A DNA stretch of 32,070 nt from assembly GCA_041633555.1 (NCBI GenBank), contig JBFKFZ010000036.1:1-32070 (forward strand), given 5' to 3'. Under the pieces are notes generated by a model. It had not been told where the DNA came from, did not search any database, and saw nothing but the letters and a program-made list of their open reading frames with translations. The translations under genes and the position numbers were made by a program. Source of the DNA: JAHEAO01 sp041633555. Lineage in GTDB: Bacteria > Pseudomonadota > Alphaproteobacteria > Rhodobacterales > Rhodobacteraceae. This document shows, one piece after another, positions 24,910-32,070 of this stretch. Every line of letters starts with the position of its first letter. Within the stretch, counting starts at the first letter, position 1.

Positions 24910-25740
24910 TCAGTCGGATAAACGCCGCTCCTCGGCCTTGACCCGGTTCCAGAGCGCGTCCATCTCGGCCAGGTCGGACTGGTCGGGGCGCTTGCCATTT
25001 GCCTTCAGCTTGGCTTCGACGCCACGAAATCGCCTCGTGAACTTGGCATTGGCAGCGCGCAGCGCCTCTTCGGGGTCGATCTTCAGATGCCGGGCGAGGT
25101 TGGCAATCACGAAGAGCATGTCGCCGAACTCCTCGGTCATCTCCACGTGCGACAGGGTGTCACGCGCTTCGGCGAGTTCGCGTGCCTCCTCAGCTATCTT
25201 GTCGATGACCTCATCTGTCGAGGGCCAGTCGAAACCGACGCGGGCAGCGCGCTTCTGCAATTTCACGGCGCGCATGAGGGCAGGCACGCCGATCGCGACC
25301 CCGTCAAGCGTGCCCGCCTCGGCACGGTCCGCGCGTTCGGCGGCCTTGATCTTCTCCCAATCAAGAATCTGCTGCTGGGCCGACTTGTCGCGGCTTTCGT
25401 CGCCGAAGACATGCGGGTGGCGGGCAACCATCTTGTCAGAGATCGCGTTGGCGACGCTGTCAAAGCTGAAATGCCCGGCCTCTTCGCCCATCTGTGTATG
25501 GTAAACGGTCTGCAGCAGCAGATCGCCAAGCTCGCCCTCCAGATCGGCCCAGTCCTGCCGTTCGATCGCGTCAGCGACCTCGTAGGCCTCCTCGATCGTG
25601 TAGGGCGCGATCGAGGCGAAATCCTGTTCGATATCCCACGGGCATCCGGTTTCGGGGTCGCGCAGGCGACGCATGATTTCCAGAAGGCGCGGCAGGCCGC
25701 CTTCGGGATCAAGCACGAGGGCGTGAGAGGATTTCGTCAT
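24910..25740 (-). CDS. mazG: Nucleoside triphosphate pyrophosphohydrolase MazG
   Basis: MazG hydrolyses NTPs and dNTPs to monophosphates, cleaning the nucleotide pool. The 276 residues hold two tandem MazG domains. The first has the CPWDIEQDFASIAPYTIEEAYE segment (about residues 28-50) with the EExxE metal site and GELGDLLLQTVYHTQ; the second has EEFGDMLFVIANLARHL near 220 and ends with ALRAANAKFTRRFRGVE. The ATG at 25738-25740 gives a typical N-terminus (MTKSSHALVLDPEGGLPRLL); an open extension of 28 residues upstream overlaps the divergent promoter region and is rejected. It is divergent from the M20 gene. Confidence 0.95.
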   Translation of the reverse strand: MTKSSHALVLDPEGGLPRLLEIMRRLRDPETGCPWDIEQDFASIAPYTIEEAYEVADAIERQDWADLEGELGDLLLQTVYHTQMGEEAGHFSFDSVANAISDKMVARHPHVFGDESRDKSAQQQILDWEKIKAAERADRAEAGTLDGVAIGVPALMRAVKLQKRAARVGFDWPSTDEVIDKIAEEARELAEARDTLSHVEMTEEFGDMLFVIANLARHLKIDPEEALRAANAKFTRRFRGVEAKLKANGKRPDQSDLAEMDALWNRVKAEERRLSD

Positions 25741-25804
25741 TGCTTGCCGGTCCGCTTTCAGGTTCTTTGGCCGGGTTATTGCAACACTGCCAAGGTGAGT
25801 CCAT

Positions 25805-26965
25805 ATGCCCGTTGTCAACCGCATCGCCGATTACGCCGACGATATGAAGGCGTGGCGACGCTGGATGCACCGGCACCCGGAGCTGGAATTCGATTGCCAT
25901 GAGACGGCCGGCTTCGTTGCCGGGCATCTGCGGGACTTCGGCGTCGACGAGATTCATGAGGGGATCGCCGAAAGCGGGATCGTCGCGATCATCAACGGGC
26001 AGGGCGAGGGGCCGACGATCGGGTTGCGCGCGGATATGGACGCGCTGCCGATTGCCGAGACGACTGGCTTGGCCCATTCCAGCGAGACGGCCGGCCTGAT
26101 GCATGCCTGCGGCCATGACGGCCATACCGCGATGTTGCTTGGTGCTGCGCGATACCTGGCCGAAACCCGAAAGTTCCGAGGCCGCGTCGCGCTGATCTTC
26201 CAGCCCGCCGAAGAGCATGGCGCCGGTGCCGAGGTGATGGTCCGCCAAGGCGTGATGGAACGGTTCGGTATCTCCCAGGTCTATGCGCTGCACAATGCGC
26301 CGGGCGTGCCTGCGGGTCACTTCATGACCGCACCGGGACCGATCATGGCGGCCTGCGACACGTTCGAGATCCACATTTCCGGCCAGGGCGGGCATGGCGC
26401 GATGCCACATGAAACCCGTGATCCGGTGGTGGCCGCGGTCGGTATCGTTCAGGCGGTGCAGACCATTGTCAGCCGCAACCACTATGCAGCCGAGGATCTG
26501 GTGATCTCGGTGACGCAGATCCATACCGGCTCGGCCGACAACATCGTCCCCGACAAGGCTTATATCTGCGGCACGGTGCGGACCTTCGATAAGGGGGTGC
26601 AGGCGATGGTGATCCGGCGTTTGCAAGAGATTGTAGACGGGCAGGCGGCCAGCTACGGCGTCGAGGCAGAGCTGGATTACGCGGTCGGCTATCCGGCGAC
26701 GGTAAACCATGCCGAGAAGACCGATTTCGCCGCAAGCGTTGCCCGGGACGTATCGGGCGAGGCGGCAGTCAACGACAATTCCGGCCGCGAGATGGGGGCC
26801 GAGGATTTTGCCTACATGCTCGAGGCCCGCCCCGGCGCCTATCTCTTTCTCGGCCAAGGCGAAACGGCGGGCCTTCATCACCCCGCCTATGACTTCAACG
26901 ACGACATCGCGCCGATAGGAGCCTCGTTCTTCGCACGGCTGGTGGAACACGCGCAGCCGCTCTGA
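25805..26965 (+). CDS. M20-family amidohydrolase (hippurate hydrolase/aminoacylase type)
   Basis: The 386-residue metalloenzyme belongs to the M20D amidohydrolases that remove acyl groups from N-acylated amino acids. Metal ligands are visible as GLMHACGHDGHTAMLLGAA (Cys102 and His104) and FQPAEEHGAGAEVM (Glu136 and Glu137). The opening MHRHPELEFDCHETAGFV and GLRADMDALPIAETTG are family signatures. The dimerisation domain begins near GGHGAMPHETRDPV. AAGGTGAG just before the ATG supports the start. It is 77 bp upstream of the agmatinase-like gene, so the two may act in one route that releases and degrades amine or guanidino compounds. The actual substrate is unknown. Confidence 0.93.
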   Translation: MPVVNRIADYADDMKAWRRWMHRHPELEFDCHETAGFVAGHLRDFGVDEIHEGIAESGIVAIINGQGEGPTIGLRADMDALPIAETTGLAHSSETAGLMHACGHDGHTAMLLGAARYLAETRKFRGRVALIFQPAEEHGAGAEVMVRQGVMERFGISQVYALHNAPGVPAGHFMTAPGPIMAACDTFEIHISGQGGHGAMPHETRDPVVAAVGIVQAVQTIVSRNHYAAEDLVISVTQIHTGSADNIVPDKAYICGTVRTFDKGVQAMVIRRLQEIVDGQAASYGVEAELDYAVGYPATVNHAEKTDFAASVARDVSGEAAVNDNSGREMGAEDFAYMLEARPGAYLFLGQGETAGLHHPAYDFNDDIAPIGASFFARLVEHAQPL

Positions 26966-27042
26966 TCCGTCACCGGGTCAGGAAGCATCCCCAATGTCCG
27001 CCGGCCAAGCTGCCCCAGATGCGCAAAGGAAAGGAACCCGGA

Positions 27043-28014
27043 ATGGCACTGGAAGACGCCAAGAAACAGAGCGATCTCGCCTTTACCCGCAAGGACCGCA
27101 AGGGACTGGCCTACGAGAATGCCTTTGGCGGCGCGACGTCGTTTCTGCGCCGTGAGTACAGCAAGGATCTGACGGGCGTTGACCTCGCGATCACCGGAGT
27201 GCCGTTCGACCAGGCGGTCACGCACCGCACCGGCACGCGCTTCGGTCCGCGTGCGATCCGCGAGGCGAGCACGCTTCAGCCCTATGACCCGCCCTTTGGC
27301 TGGGACGGGTTCGATCCGCTTTCGGATTTCTCGATCGTCGATTATGGTGATCTGGCCTACGACTATGCCCATACGCCGAGTTTTCCGGGGCTACTGCAGG
27401 CTCATATTGCGGGGATACTGGCGGCGGGGCCGGGGACGGTGACGCTCGGGGGCGATCATTTCATCACGCTGCCGATCTTGCGCGCCTATGCGGAGAAATA
27501 TGGGCCGATGTCGGTCATTCACATCGATGCGCATTCTGACCTCTGGGCGGATGACGACATGGACAGGATCGACCACGGCACCTTCTTCTACAAGGCGGTG
27601 AAGACCGGGCTGGTGGATCCTGCGCGTTCGGTCCAGATCGGCATCCGGACGGTCTGCGACGACTATCTTGGCGTCGAGTTCATAGATGCGCGGACGGTGC
27701 ACGAACAGGGCGCGGCCAATGCCGTAGCCCGCGCCAAGGAGATCGTCGGCGACAATCCCGCCTACGTCACATTCGATATCGACGCGCTCGACCCGGCCTT
27801 TGCCCCGGGCACCGGCACGCCGGTCTGGGGCGGGCTGGCCAGCTGGCAGGCGGCGACCATCCTGCGCGATCTGGCGGGGATCAACATGGTGGGAGGCGAC
27901 GTCGTCGAGGTCTCGCCGCCCTTCGATCCGACCGGTGCCACGGCGATTGCCGGCGCGCATGTCGCGGTGGAGCTGATGACGCTCTATTGCTGGACTCTGA
28001 AAGAGCGGGCGTGA
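27043..28014 (+). CDS. speB: Agmatinase-like ureohydrolase (arginase family)
   Basis: The 323-residue enzyme belongs to the arginase/agmatinase family, which uses two Mn ions to split urea off guanidino compounds. Metal ligands: His139 in TLGGDHFI, Asp162, His164 and Asp166 in HIDAHSDLW, and Asp245 and Asp247 in FDIDALDPAFAPGTGTP. The GVPFDQAVTHRTGTRFGPRAIREAS region and DHGTFFYKAV match agmatinase and guanidinobutyrase rather than arginase. I start at 27043 (MALEDAKKQS), with AAGGAACCCGG upstream, rather than at an in-frame ATG eight codons earlier that overlaps the ribosome binding site. Agmatine would be converted to putrescine and urea. Guanidinobutyrase, or even guanidine hydrolase activity, cannot be excluded by reading. 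Confidence 0.85.
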   Translation: MALEDAKKQSDLAFTRKDRKGLAYENAFGGATSFLRREYSKDLTGVDLAITGVPFDQAVTHRTGTRFGPRAIREASTLQPYDPPFGWDGFDPLSDFSIVDYGDLAYDYAHTPSFPGLLQAHIAGILAAGPGTVTLGGDHFITLPILRAYAEKYGPMSVIHIDAHSDLWADDDMDRIDHGTFFYKAVKTGLVDPARSVQIGIRTVCDDYLGVEFIDARTVHEQGAANAVARAKEIVGDNPAYVTFDIDALDPAFAPGTGTPVWGGLASWQAATILRDLAGINMVGGDVVEVSPPFDPTGATAIAGAHVAVELMTLYCWTLKERA

Positions 28015-28161
28015 CCGGTCAACAAAGCTGCGCCGGGTTGGTATGAGGTAAGAGGCACCGCGCCGACCTGTCAGAACAAGTAACTGACGTGCCGAGGCGG
28101 TCTCTCAGTGGCCGGGCCCAAGGCCCTTGACCGCACCTGGGACAACGGGCAACAGGCGGAT

Positions 28162-29208
28162 ATGGTACCATTTGACAGATTGCAGCAGATCACCGAGCGC
28201 TTCGAGTATCTCGAGGCCAAGATGTCGACCGGCAGCGGCGACATCGCTGCTTTGGGCCGCGAATATTCCGAGCTGCGCCCGGTCGTGGCCGAAATCGAGG
28301 CCTATCGTCAGCTGCTGAGCGATATCGCCGAGACCGAGGCGATGCTGAAGGATCCCGAGATGAAGGCGCTTGCAGAGGAGGAACTGCCGGTTCTGCGCGA
28401 CCGGCAGCCCGAAGTCGAGCAGGCGCTGCGGCTTGCCCTGCTGCCCAAGGATGCCGCGGATGCACGGCCCGCGATCCTCGAGATCCGGCCAGGAACCGGC
28501 GGCGAAGAGGCGGCACTGTTTGCAGGCGACTTGCTTCGGATGTATCAGCGCCATGCCGAGGCGATGGGCTGGAATTTCGATATCGTTGAGATGCAGGAAA
28601 CTGAGCTTGGCGGGATAAAGGAAGTGGTCGCCAACGTTCGCGGCGAGGGCGTGTTTGCGCGGCTCAAATATGAAAGCGGCGTGCACCGGGTGCAGCGCGT
28701 GCCCGAAACCGAAAGCGGCGGACGGATCCATACCTCGGCGGCAACGGTCGCGGTGCTGCCCGAGGCGCAGGAGGTCGATATCGACATTCCGACCAGCGAC
28801 ATCCGCATCGACACGATGCGGGCGAGCGGGGCCGGCGGGCAGCATGTGAACACCACGGATTCGGCGGTGCGGATCACCCATATCCCCTCGGGCATCGTCG
28901 TGACGAGTTCCGAGAAATCCCAGCATCGCAACCGCGAGATCGCCATGCAGGTTCTTCGCTCGCGGCTTTATGATGCAGAGCGGCAGCGGGTCGACAGCGA
29001 GCGTTCGGCGGCGCGGAAAAGCCAGGTCGGGTCCGGCGACCGGTCGGAGCGGATACGGACCTACAATTTCCCGCAAGGCAGGATGACCGATCACCGGATC
29101 AACCTGACGCTCTACAAGCTTGACCAGGTGATGCAGGGCGATCTGGGCGAAGTCATCGACGCGCTCGTCGCCGACGATCAGGCGCGGATGCTGGCCGAGA
29201 TGGAATGA
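28162..29208 (+). CDS. prfA: Peptide chain release factor 1
   Basis: RF1 reads UAA and UAG stop codons and triggers peptide release. The 348 residues contain the GGQ motif in RASGAGGQHVNTTDSAVR, the preceding ESGVHRVQRVPETESGGR segment, which covers the codon-recognition region, and the C-terminal RIRTYNFPQGRMTDHRINLT. The ATG at 28162 gives the canonical start MVPFDRLQQITERFEYLEAK; an upstream in-frame start adds 18 residues foreign to the family. The last four bases overlap prmC, which encodes the methyltransferase that modifies the Gln of this GGQ motif. Confidence 0.98.
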   Translation: MVPFDRLQQITERFEYLEAKMSTGSGDIAALGREYSELRPVVAEIEAYRQLLSDIAETEAMLKDPEMKALAEEELPVLRDRQPEVEQALRLALLPKDAADARPAILEIRPGTGGEEAALFAGDLLRMYQRHAEAMGWNFDIVEMQETELGGIKEVVANVRGEGVFARLKYESGVHRVQRVPETESGGRIHTSAATVAVLPEAQEVDIDIPTSDIRIDTMRASGAGGQHVNTTDSAVRITHIPSGIVVTSSEKSQHRNREIAMQVLRSRLYDAERQRVDSERSAARKSQVGSGDRSERIRTYNFPQGRMTDHRINLTLYKLDQVMQGDLGEVIDALVADDQARMLAEME

Positions 29209-30053
29209 GCGGGTATCTTGTTCGCCAGGTTCTGGCGTCGGCGACCGCGCGGCTAAAGGCCGCCGGTGTGCCATCGCCTGCCCGTGACGCCCGCAGGCTG
29301 ATGTCGGAAGCCATCGAGAGCATCGCGCCGGGCCCCGATGATCCGATCCCGCCGGGCGTCGCGCAACGGTTCGAGAGCATGCTGGCCGAACGCGAGGCGC
29401 GTGTGCCCGTGTCGCATATTCTGGGCTACCGCGAATTCCATGGTCGCCGGTTCATCGTGAATGGTGAAGTGCTCGATCCTCGCCCTGAAACAGAATGCTT
29501 GGTCGAAGTTGCGCTGGCCCGACCGTTCTCGCGTATCCTTGATCTTGGAACCGGGTCGGGCGCGATCCTGCTGACGCTGCTGGCCGAACGTCCCGATGCG
29601 ACGGGTGTCGGGACAGACATTTCTCAGGACGCGCTGGACGTGGCGGCCGACAACCCGTTGGGTGCCGATCTGTCGGTGCGGCGGCGGCTGATCCTCTCTG
29701 ACTGGTTTGAAAAGGTGGAGGGCCGGTTCGACCTGATCGTCTCGAACCCGCCCTATATCTCCGACGAAGAAATGATTGCGCTGGAACCGGAGGTTCGGGA
29801 CCATGAACCGCGCATCGCGCTGACGCCGGGGGGCGACGGGCTGGACGCCTACCGCGCCATCACGGCCGGGCTTGGGGCTCATCTGGAGCCGGGCGGCCGG
29901 GTGCTTCTGGAGATCGGGCCGAGCCAGGCCGGTGCTGTTTGCCAAATGCTGGCTGCGGCAGGCCTGATGGGTATCAGCGTGCATCGCGACCTTGATGGGC
30001 GTGACCGGGTGGTCAAAGCCGTGCAAATTGGCCTGGAATCGGGGGGATTGTAG
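29205..30053 (+). CDS. prmC: Release factor glutamine methyltransferase
   Basis: PrmC (HemK) methylates the glutamine of the GGQ motif of RF1 and RF2, raising termination efficiency. The 282 residues have the helical N-terminal domain, then motif I in ILDLGTGSGAILLTLLAE (about residue 110) and the NPPY motif in LIVSNPPYISDEEM. It overlaps prfA by ATGA, the usual bacterial pairing of enzyme and substrate. The N-terminus MSGYLVRQVLASATARLKAAG fits the family. Confidence 0.97.
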   Translation: MSGYLVRQVLASATARLKAAGVPSPARDARRLMSEAIESIAPGPDDPIPPGVAQRFESMLAEREARVPVSHILGYREFHGRRFIVNGEVLDPRPETECLVEVALARPFSRILDLGTGSGAILLTLLAERPDATGVGTDISQDALDVAADNPLGADLSVRRRLILSDWFEKVEGRFDLIVSNPPYISDEEMIALEPEVRDHEPRIALTPGGDGLDAYRAITAGLGAHLEPGGRVLLEIGPSQAGAVCQMLAAAGLMGISVHRDLDGRDRVVKAVQIGLESGGL

Positions 30054-30274
30054 GATTTCGGCGGCAATTCCGGACCGAAATACCACAGCTCGCGCGATTT
30101 TGGCTTGTTTTCCGGGCTATCCCATGCTTATTCGATTCCACGCGGTTGGCGGGACAGGTAAGTCCGCCACGCCGGTTATGCCTAAAATCCGCAGGAACCA
30201 GAGGTAAGGCAGCCAAGCCGATTGAGGCACAGGTTCAGGTAAAAGCCCAAAAGCAAGGCTGGTAGCAAAACACC

Positions 30275-30829
30275 ATGAGATCTTCCAAGTCCCGTTCTCG
30301 GTCGAAGAACAACAGCAATCGCAACCGATCCGTCGGAAATATCATCAACCGGGTCTTCGACAGTTCCGGTCCGGAAGGCAAAGTGCGGGGCACGCCGCAG
30401 CAGATCATCGAGAAGTTCAACCAGCTGGCCCGCGATGCGCAACTGTCGAACGATCGTGTCGCAGCCGAGAATTTTCAGCAGCACGCCGAGCATTACACGC
30501 GGATGCTGGCAGAAGCGCAGCGAGAGATGGAAGCCAAACGCGAGCAGCAGGAACGCGAGCACCAGCAGCGCCAGCAACAACGCGACGAGCAGCAGCAGCC
30601 TCAGGGCCGCGATGACCAGCCGCAGAGCCGGCAGCGACGCGAACGCCGTGCCGATCACGACCCGAGCCAGCAGGACCAGCCGGACGTATTGGATAGCGGT
30701 CGAAGCGAAGAAGACAGCGGGCTCGTGGAAACGCCAGAGGAATCGCAGCCCAAGAAGCGCGCACCGCGCAGCCGCAAACCCAAGGCCGCGGCGCCCGAAC
30801 AGCCCGACAGACCTGAAGCGGCGGAGTGA
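30275..30829 (+). CDS. DUF4167 domain protein, low-complexity basic tail
   Basis: The 184 residues start with a basic stretch (MRSSKSRSRSKNNSNRNRS) and the conserved DUF4167 block (VFDSSGPEGKVRGTPQQIIEKFNQLARDAQ, positions 28-57), with a predicted helix EKFNQLARDAQLSNDRVAAENF. Then come long Gln, Arg and Glu-rich repeats (residues 83-130) and a Pro/Lys-rich C-terminus. The family is confined largely to alphaproteobacteria and typically follows prmC, as here. The composition suggests an RNA- or ribosome-associated protein with a disordered tail, but no function is established from sequence. The start codon is poorly supported by a ribosome binding site. A 221-bp leader separates it from prmC. 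Confidence 0.88.
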   Translation: MRSSKSRSRSKNNSNRNRSVGNIINRVFDSSGPEGKVRGTPQQIIEKFNQLARDAQLSNDRVAAENFQQHAEHYTRMLAEAQREMEAKREQQEREHQQRQQQRDEQQQPQGRDDQPQSRQRRERRADHDPSQQDQPDVLDSGRSEEDSGLVETPEESQPKKRAPRSRKPKAAAPEQPDRPEAAE

Positions 30830-30955
30830 CCGGCAGCCCGTCGTCGCGAATCATTTTCGCCTGTGGAACTGTCGGGATCTCGCAAGTCGCCGAGCCTGAC
30901 TTGCCGCGCCTGAGGACGCCCGACTAGAGTCCAGTCATCTTCCGGTTAGCGCTGA

Positions 30956-31591
30956 CTACCGACCCAAGGTGGCCAGTATCTCTTGCGTGAGCGCCGCGAC
31001 TTCGGTCGCCGCCGGCCCCTTCGGTGCTGCATCCTGTACACCCTGACCGCGGCCCAGTGTTTCGGCAAAGGCGATTCTGTTCGCCAGCGTCGCTTTCGCC
31101 AGCCCAGCCTCGACTTCGGCGGCCTTCTCGGCAATCTCCGCGCCCAGCCTGGTGCCAGCGCGGGTGCGGTTCAGAACCAGCATGGCCGGGGTGTTCGCCC
31201 GGCGCGCGAGATCCAGAACGCTTTCCGTCGCCCAGAGGTCGACATGGCTGGTCGCAACCGGAACCAGCGCCAGCGCCGCCTTTCGCAGGGCCGGCCGCAG
31301 GTCGCTGTCGGCCTTCGGCGGCGTGTCCACGAGCACGAAGTCGTTGCTGTCGGCCAGTTTTCCAGCCTCGTATTCGACGCCCCAGGCCGAAGAAGTAGAG
31401 AACTCCATCCCCGGATCGGACATTAGTTCGCGGCGAGCCATGAACCATCGGCCGAGGCTGCCTTGCGGATCGGTGTCGATGATCGCAACCTTGTGCCCCA
31501 TCGCGGCAAGACTGACGGCCAGGTTGGCGACCACGGTGGTCTTGCCGCTGCCGCCCTTCTGCTGGGCTGCGGTGATTGTAATGCCGGTCAT
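30956..31591 (-). CDS. ParA/MinD-type ATPase, orphan
   Basis: The 211-residue P-loop ATPase has the deviant Walker A motif QQKGGSGKTTVVANLA (signature Lys12 and Lys18), a switch I region IIDTDPQGSLGRWF, and Walker B FVLVDTPPKADSDL. The LVLNRTR segment is the usual base-contact loop. The ATG at 31589-31591 gives the canonical MTGITITAAQQKGG start with GGAG six bases upstream; the open extension to 31738 is not family-like. Short ParA proteins of this kind position cargo such as plasmids, chemoreceptors or inclusion granules. No parB or centromere-like repeats are seen nearby, so its partner is unknown. Confidence 0.92.
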   Translation of the reverse strand: MTGITITAAQQKGGSGKTTVVANLAVSLAAMGHKVAIIDTDPQGSLGRWFMARRELMSDPGMEFSTSSAWGVEYEAGKLADSNDFVLVDTPPKADSDLRPALRKAALALVPVATSHVDLWATESVLDLARRANTPAMLVLNRTRAGTRLGAEIAEKAAEVEAGLAKATLANRIAFAETLGRGQGVQDAAPKGPAATEVAALTQEILATLGR

Positions 31592-32041
31592 GGCGAACTC
31601 CGTCTGAACCTGTTGCCGCGATGCAGCATCGCACAGCGGGCAACAAATAGCACGCGACGATTTGGCGCAAGGGCATCGACTGCGATCTTCCCTCCGAAGG
31701 CCGAGGATCGGCGGTAGTCGACCTATCCTCCACGGCAATACTGGGATTCAGAGCCGCCAGCGCGTCCTGCGTTATCAACCGCTGACACGCATCGCGGCCC
31801 GCGACTTCGAAGACGCACGGATCAGGAGAGCCAGACTGTCTTGAGCAACTAACTCTCTGGTGCGGGGATCGTGTCTGCGCGGCAATCTGACGAGTTTCAT
31901 GTGGTTAGGCGCATCAGGCGTTAAGCTATCTCTGAGATTTATCGGCTCAATTATCATGGCAGAGGAGCGGTGCGCCAGATTCGGGACGCTTTCCCGCAAG
32001 CCGCTTGCTAAGATGCGTCAGCACCAGAACAGGAGGACAGA
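31592..32041. other. Intergenic region upstream of parA and of the right-edge gene
   Basis: These 450 bp are divergent leader DNA. Next to parA is a perfect hairpin GCGATG-CAG-CATCGC (31618-31632), 27 bp before the start codon. A minus-strand frame at 31775-31999 has no ribosome binding site or known motif, and I do not annotate it. The right end carries the strong Shine-Dalgarno of the edge gene. No IS, tRNA or riboswitch signature was recognised. Confidence 0.4.
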
Positions 32042-32070
32042 TTGACCAGCCACATCCGACGCATCCGCGA
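32042..32070 (+). CDS. Start of a gene truncated by the window edge
   Basis: AGGAGG (32031-32036) lies 5 nt upstream of TTG at 32042, followed by an open frame to the end of the window (initiator, then TSHIRRIR). The perfect Shine-Dalgarno is the only evidence, together with the spacing. Only nine codons are visible, so no function can be given, and TTG as start is an inference. Confidence 0.4.

Noticed and set aside
30924..31778. 284-codon minus-strand frame overlapping parA
   Set aside because: Its translation is low-complexity Arg/Gly-rich, whereas the other frame holds clear ParA motifs.

Overview
The window looks like a chromosomal segment of a high-GC alphaproteobacterium, most likely Rhodobacterales (Roseobacter/Rhodobacter type). 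The pointers are a TRAP transporter, a trifunctional-length PutA without a ribbon-helix-helix domain, an alphaproteobacterial Fur/Mur-type regulator lacking the CxxC zinc motif, and the prfA-prmC-DUF4167 order. There are no rRNA or tRNA genes, CRISPR arrays or intact insertion sequences. Most genes are housekeeping or catabolic and tightly packed.

Layout. 1-411: no convincing gene, perhaps a broken fragment. 412-4987 (minus): nitrilase-family amidohydrolase followed by putA. 5299-8284 (plus, divergent from it): a complete TRAP transporter, dctP-dctQ-dctM, with a terminator hairpin between dctP and dctQ and another after dctM. 8285-10418: a decayed stretch holding a 31-residue membrane micro-protein gene, the relic of an hflX GTPase gene and, converging on it, the relic of a glutathione S-transferase gene. 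10419-12887 (minus): penicillin-acylase-family enzyme. 12967-13839 (plus): 3-hydroxyisobutyrate-dehydrogenase-like enzyme.

13937-15063 (plus) is the most informative part. It has a near-consensus promoter, two small hairpins with ACGA loops (the architecture of a guanidine-II / mini-ykkC riboswitch), a small multidrug resistance family exporter carrying the residues typical of guanidinium exporters (Gdx/SugE), an isochorismatase-family hydrolase whose catalytic-lysine position is arginine, and a terminator. It reads as a guanidine-responsive operon with an unassigned second enzyme.

15212-24841 (minus): fur-like regulator overlapping enolase; then CPA1-type Na+/H+ antiporter, phzF-like gene and zntB with overlapping ends; nucleoside hydrolase, GNAT acetyltransferase and selO; a methyltransferase; and an orphan Fe(3+) ABC-transporter binding protein whose promoter is overlapped by a 16-bp perfect palindrome. 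24910-25740 (minus) is mazG. 25805-30829 (plus): M20 amidohydrolase, agmatinase-like ureohydrolase, prfA overlapping prmC, and a DUF4167 gene. 30956-31591 (minus) is an orphan ParA/MinD-type ATPase. The window ends just inside a new plus-strand gene with a strong Shine-Dalgarno and a TTG start.

Functionally, several genes deal with nitrogenous small molecules: proline oxidation, amide hydrolysis by nitrilase, M20 and isochorismatase folds, a ureohydrolase, and guanidinium export. All substrate assignments beyond family level are inference from sequence and context.
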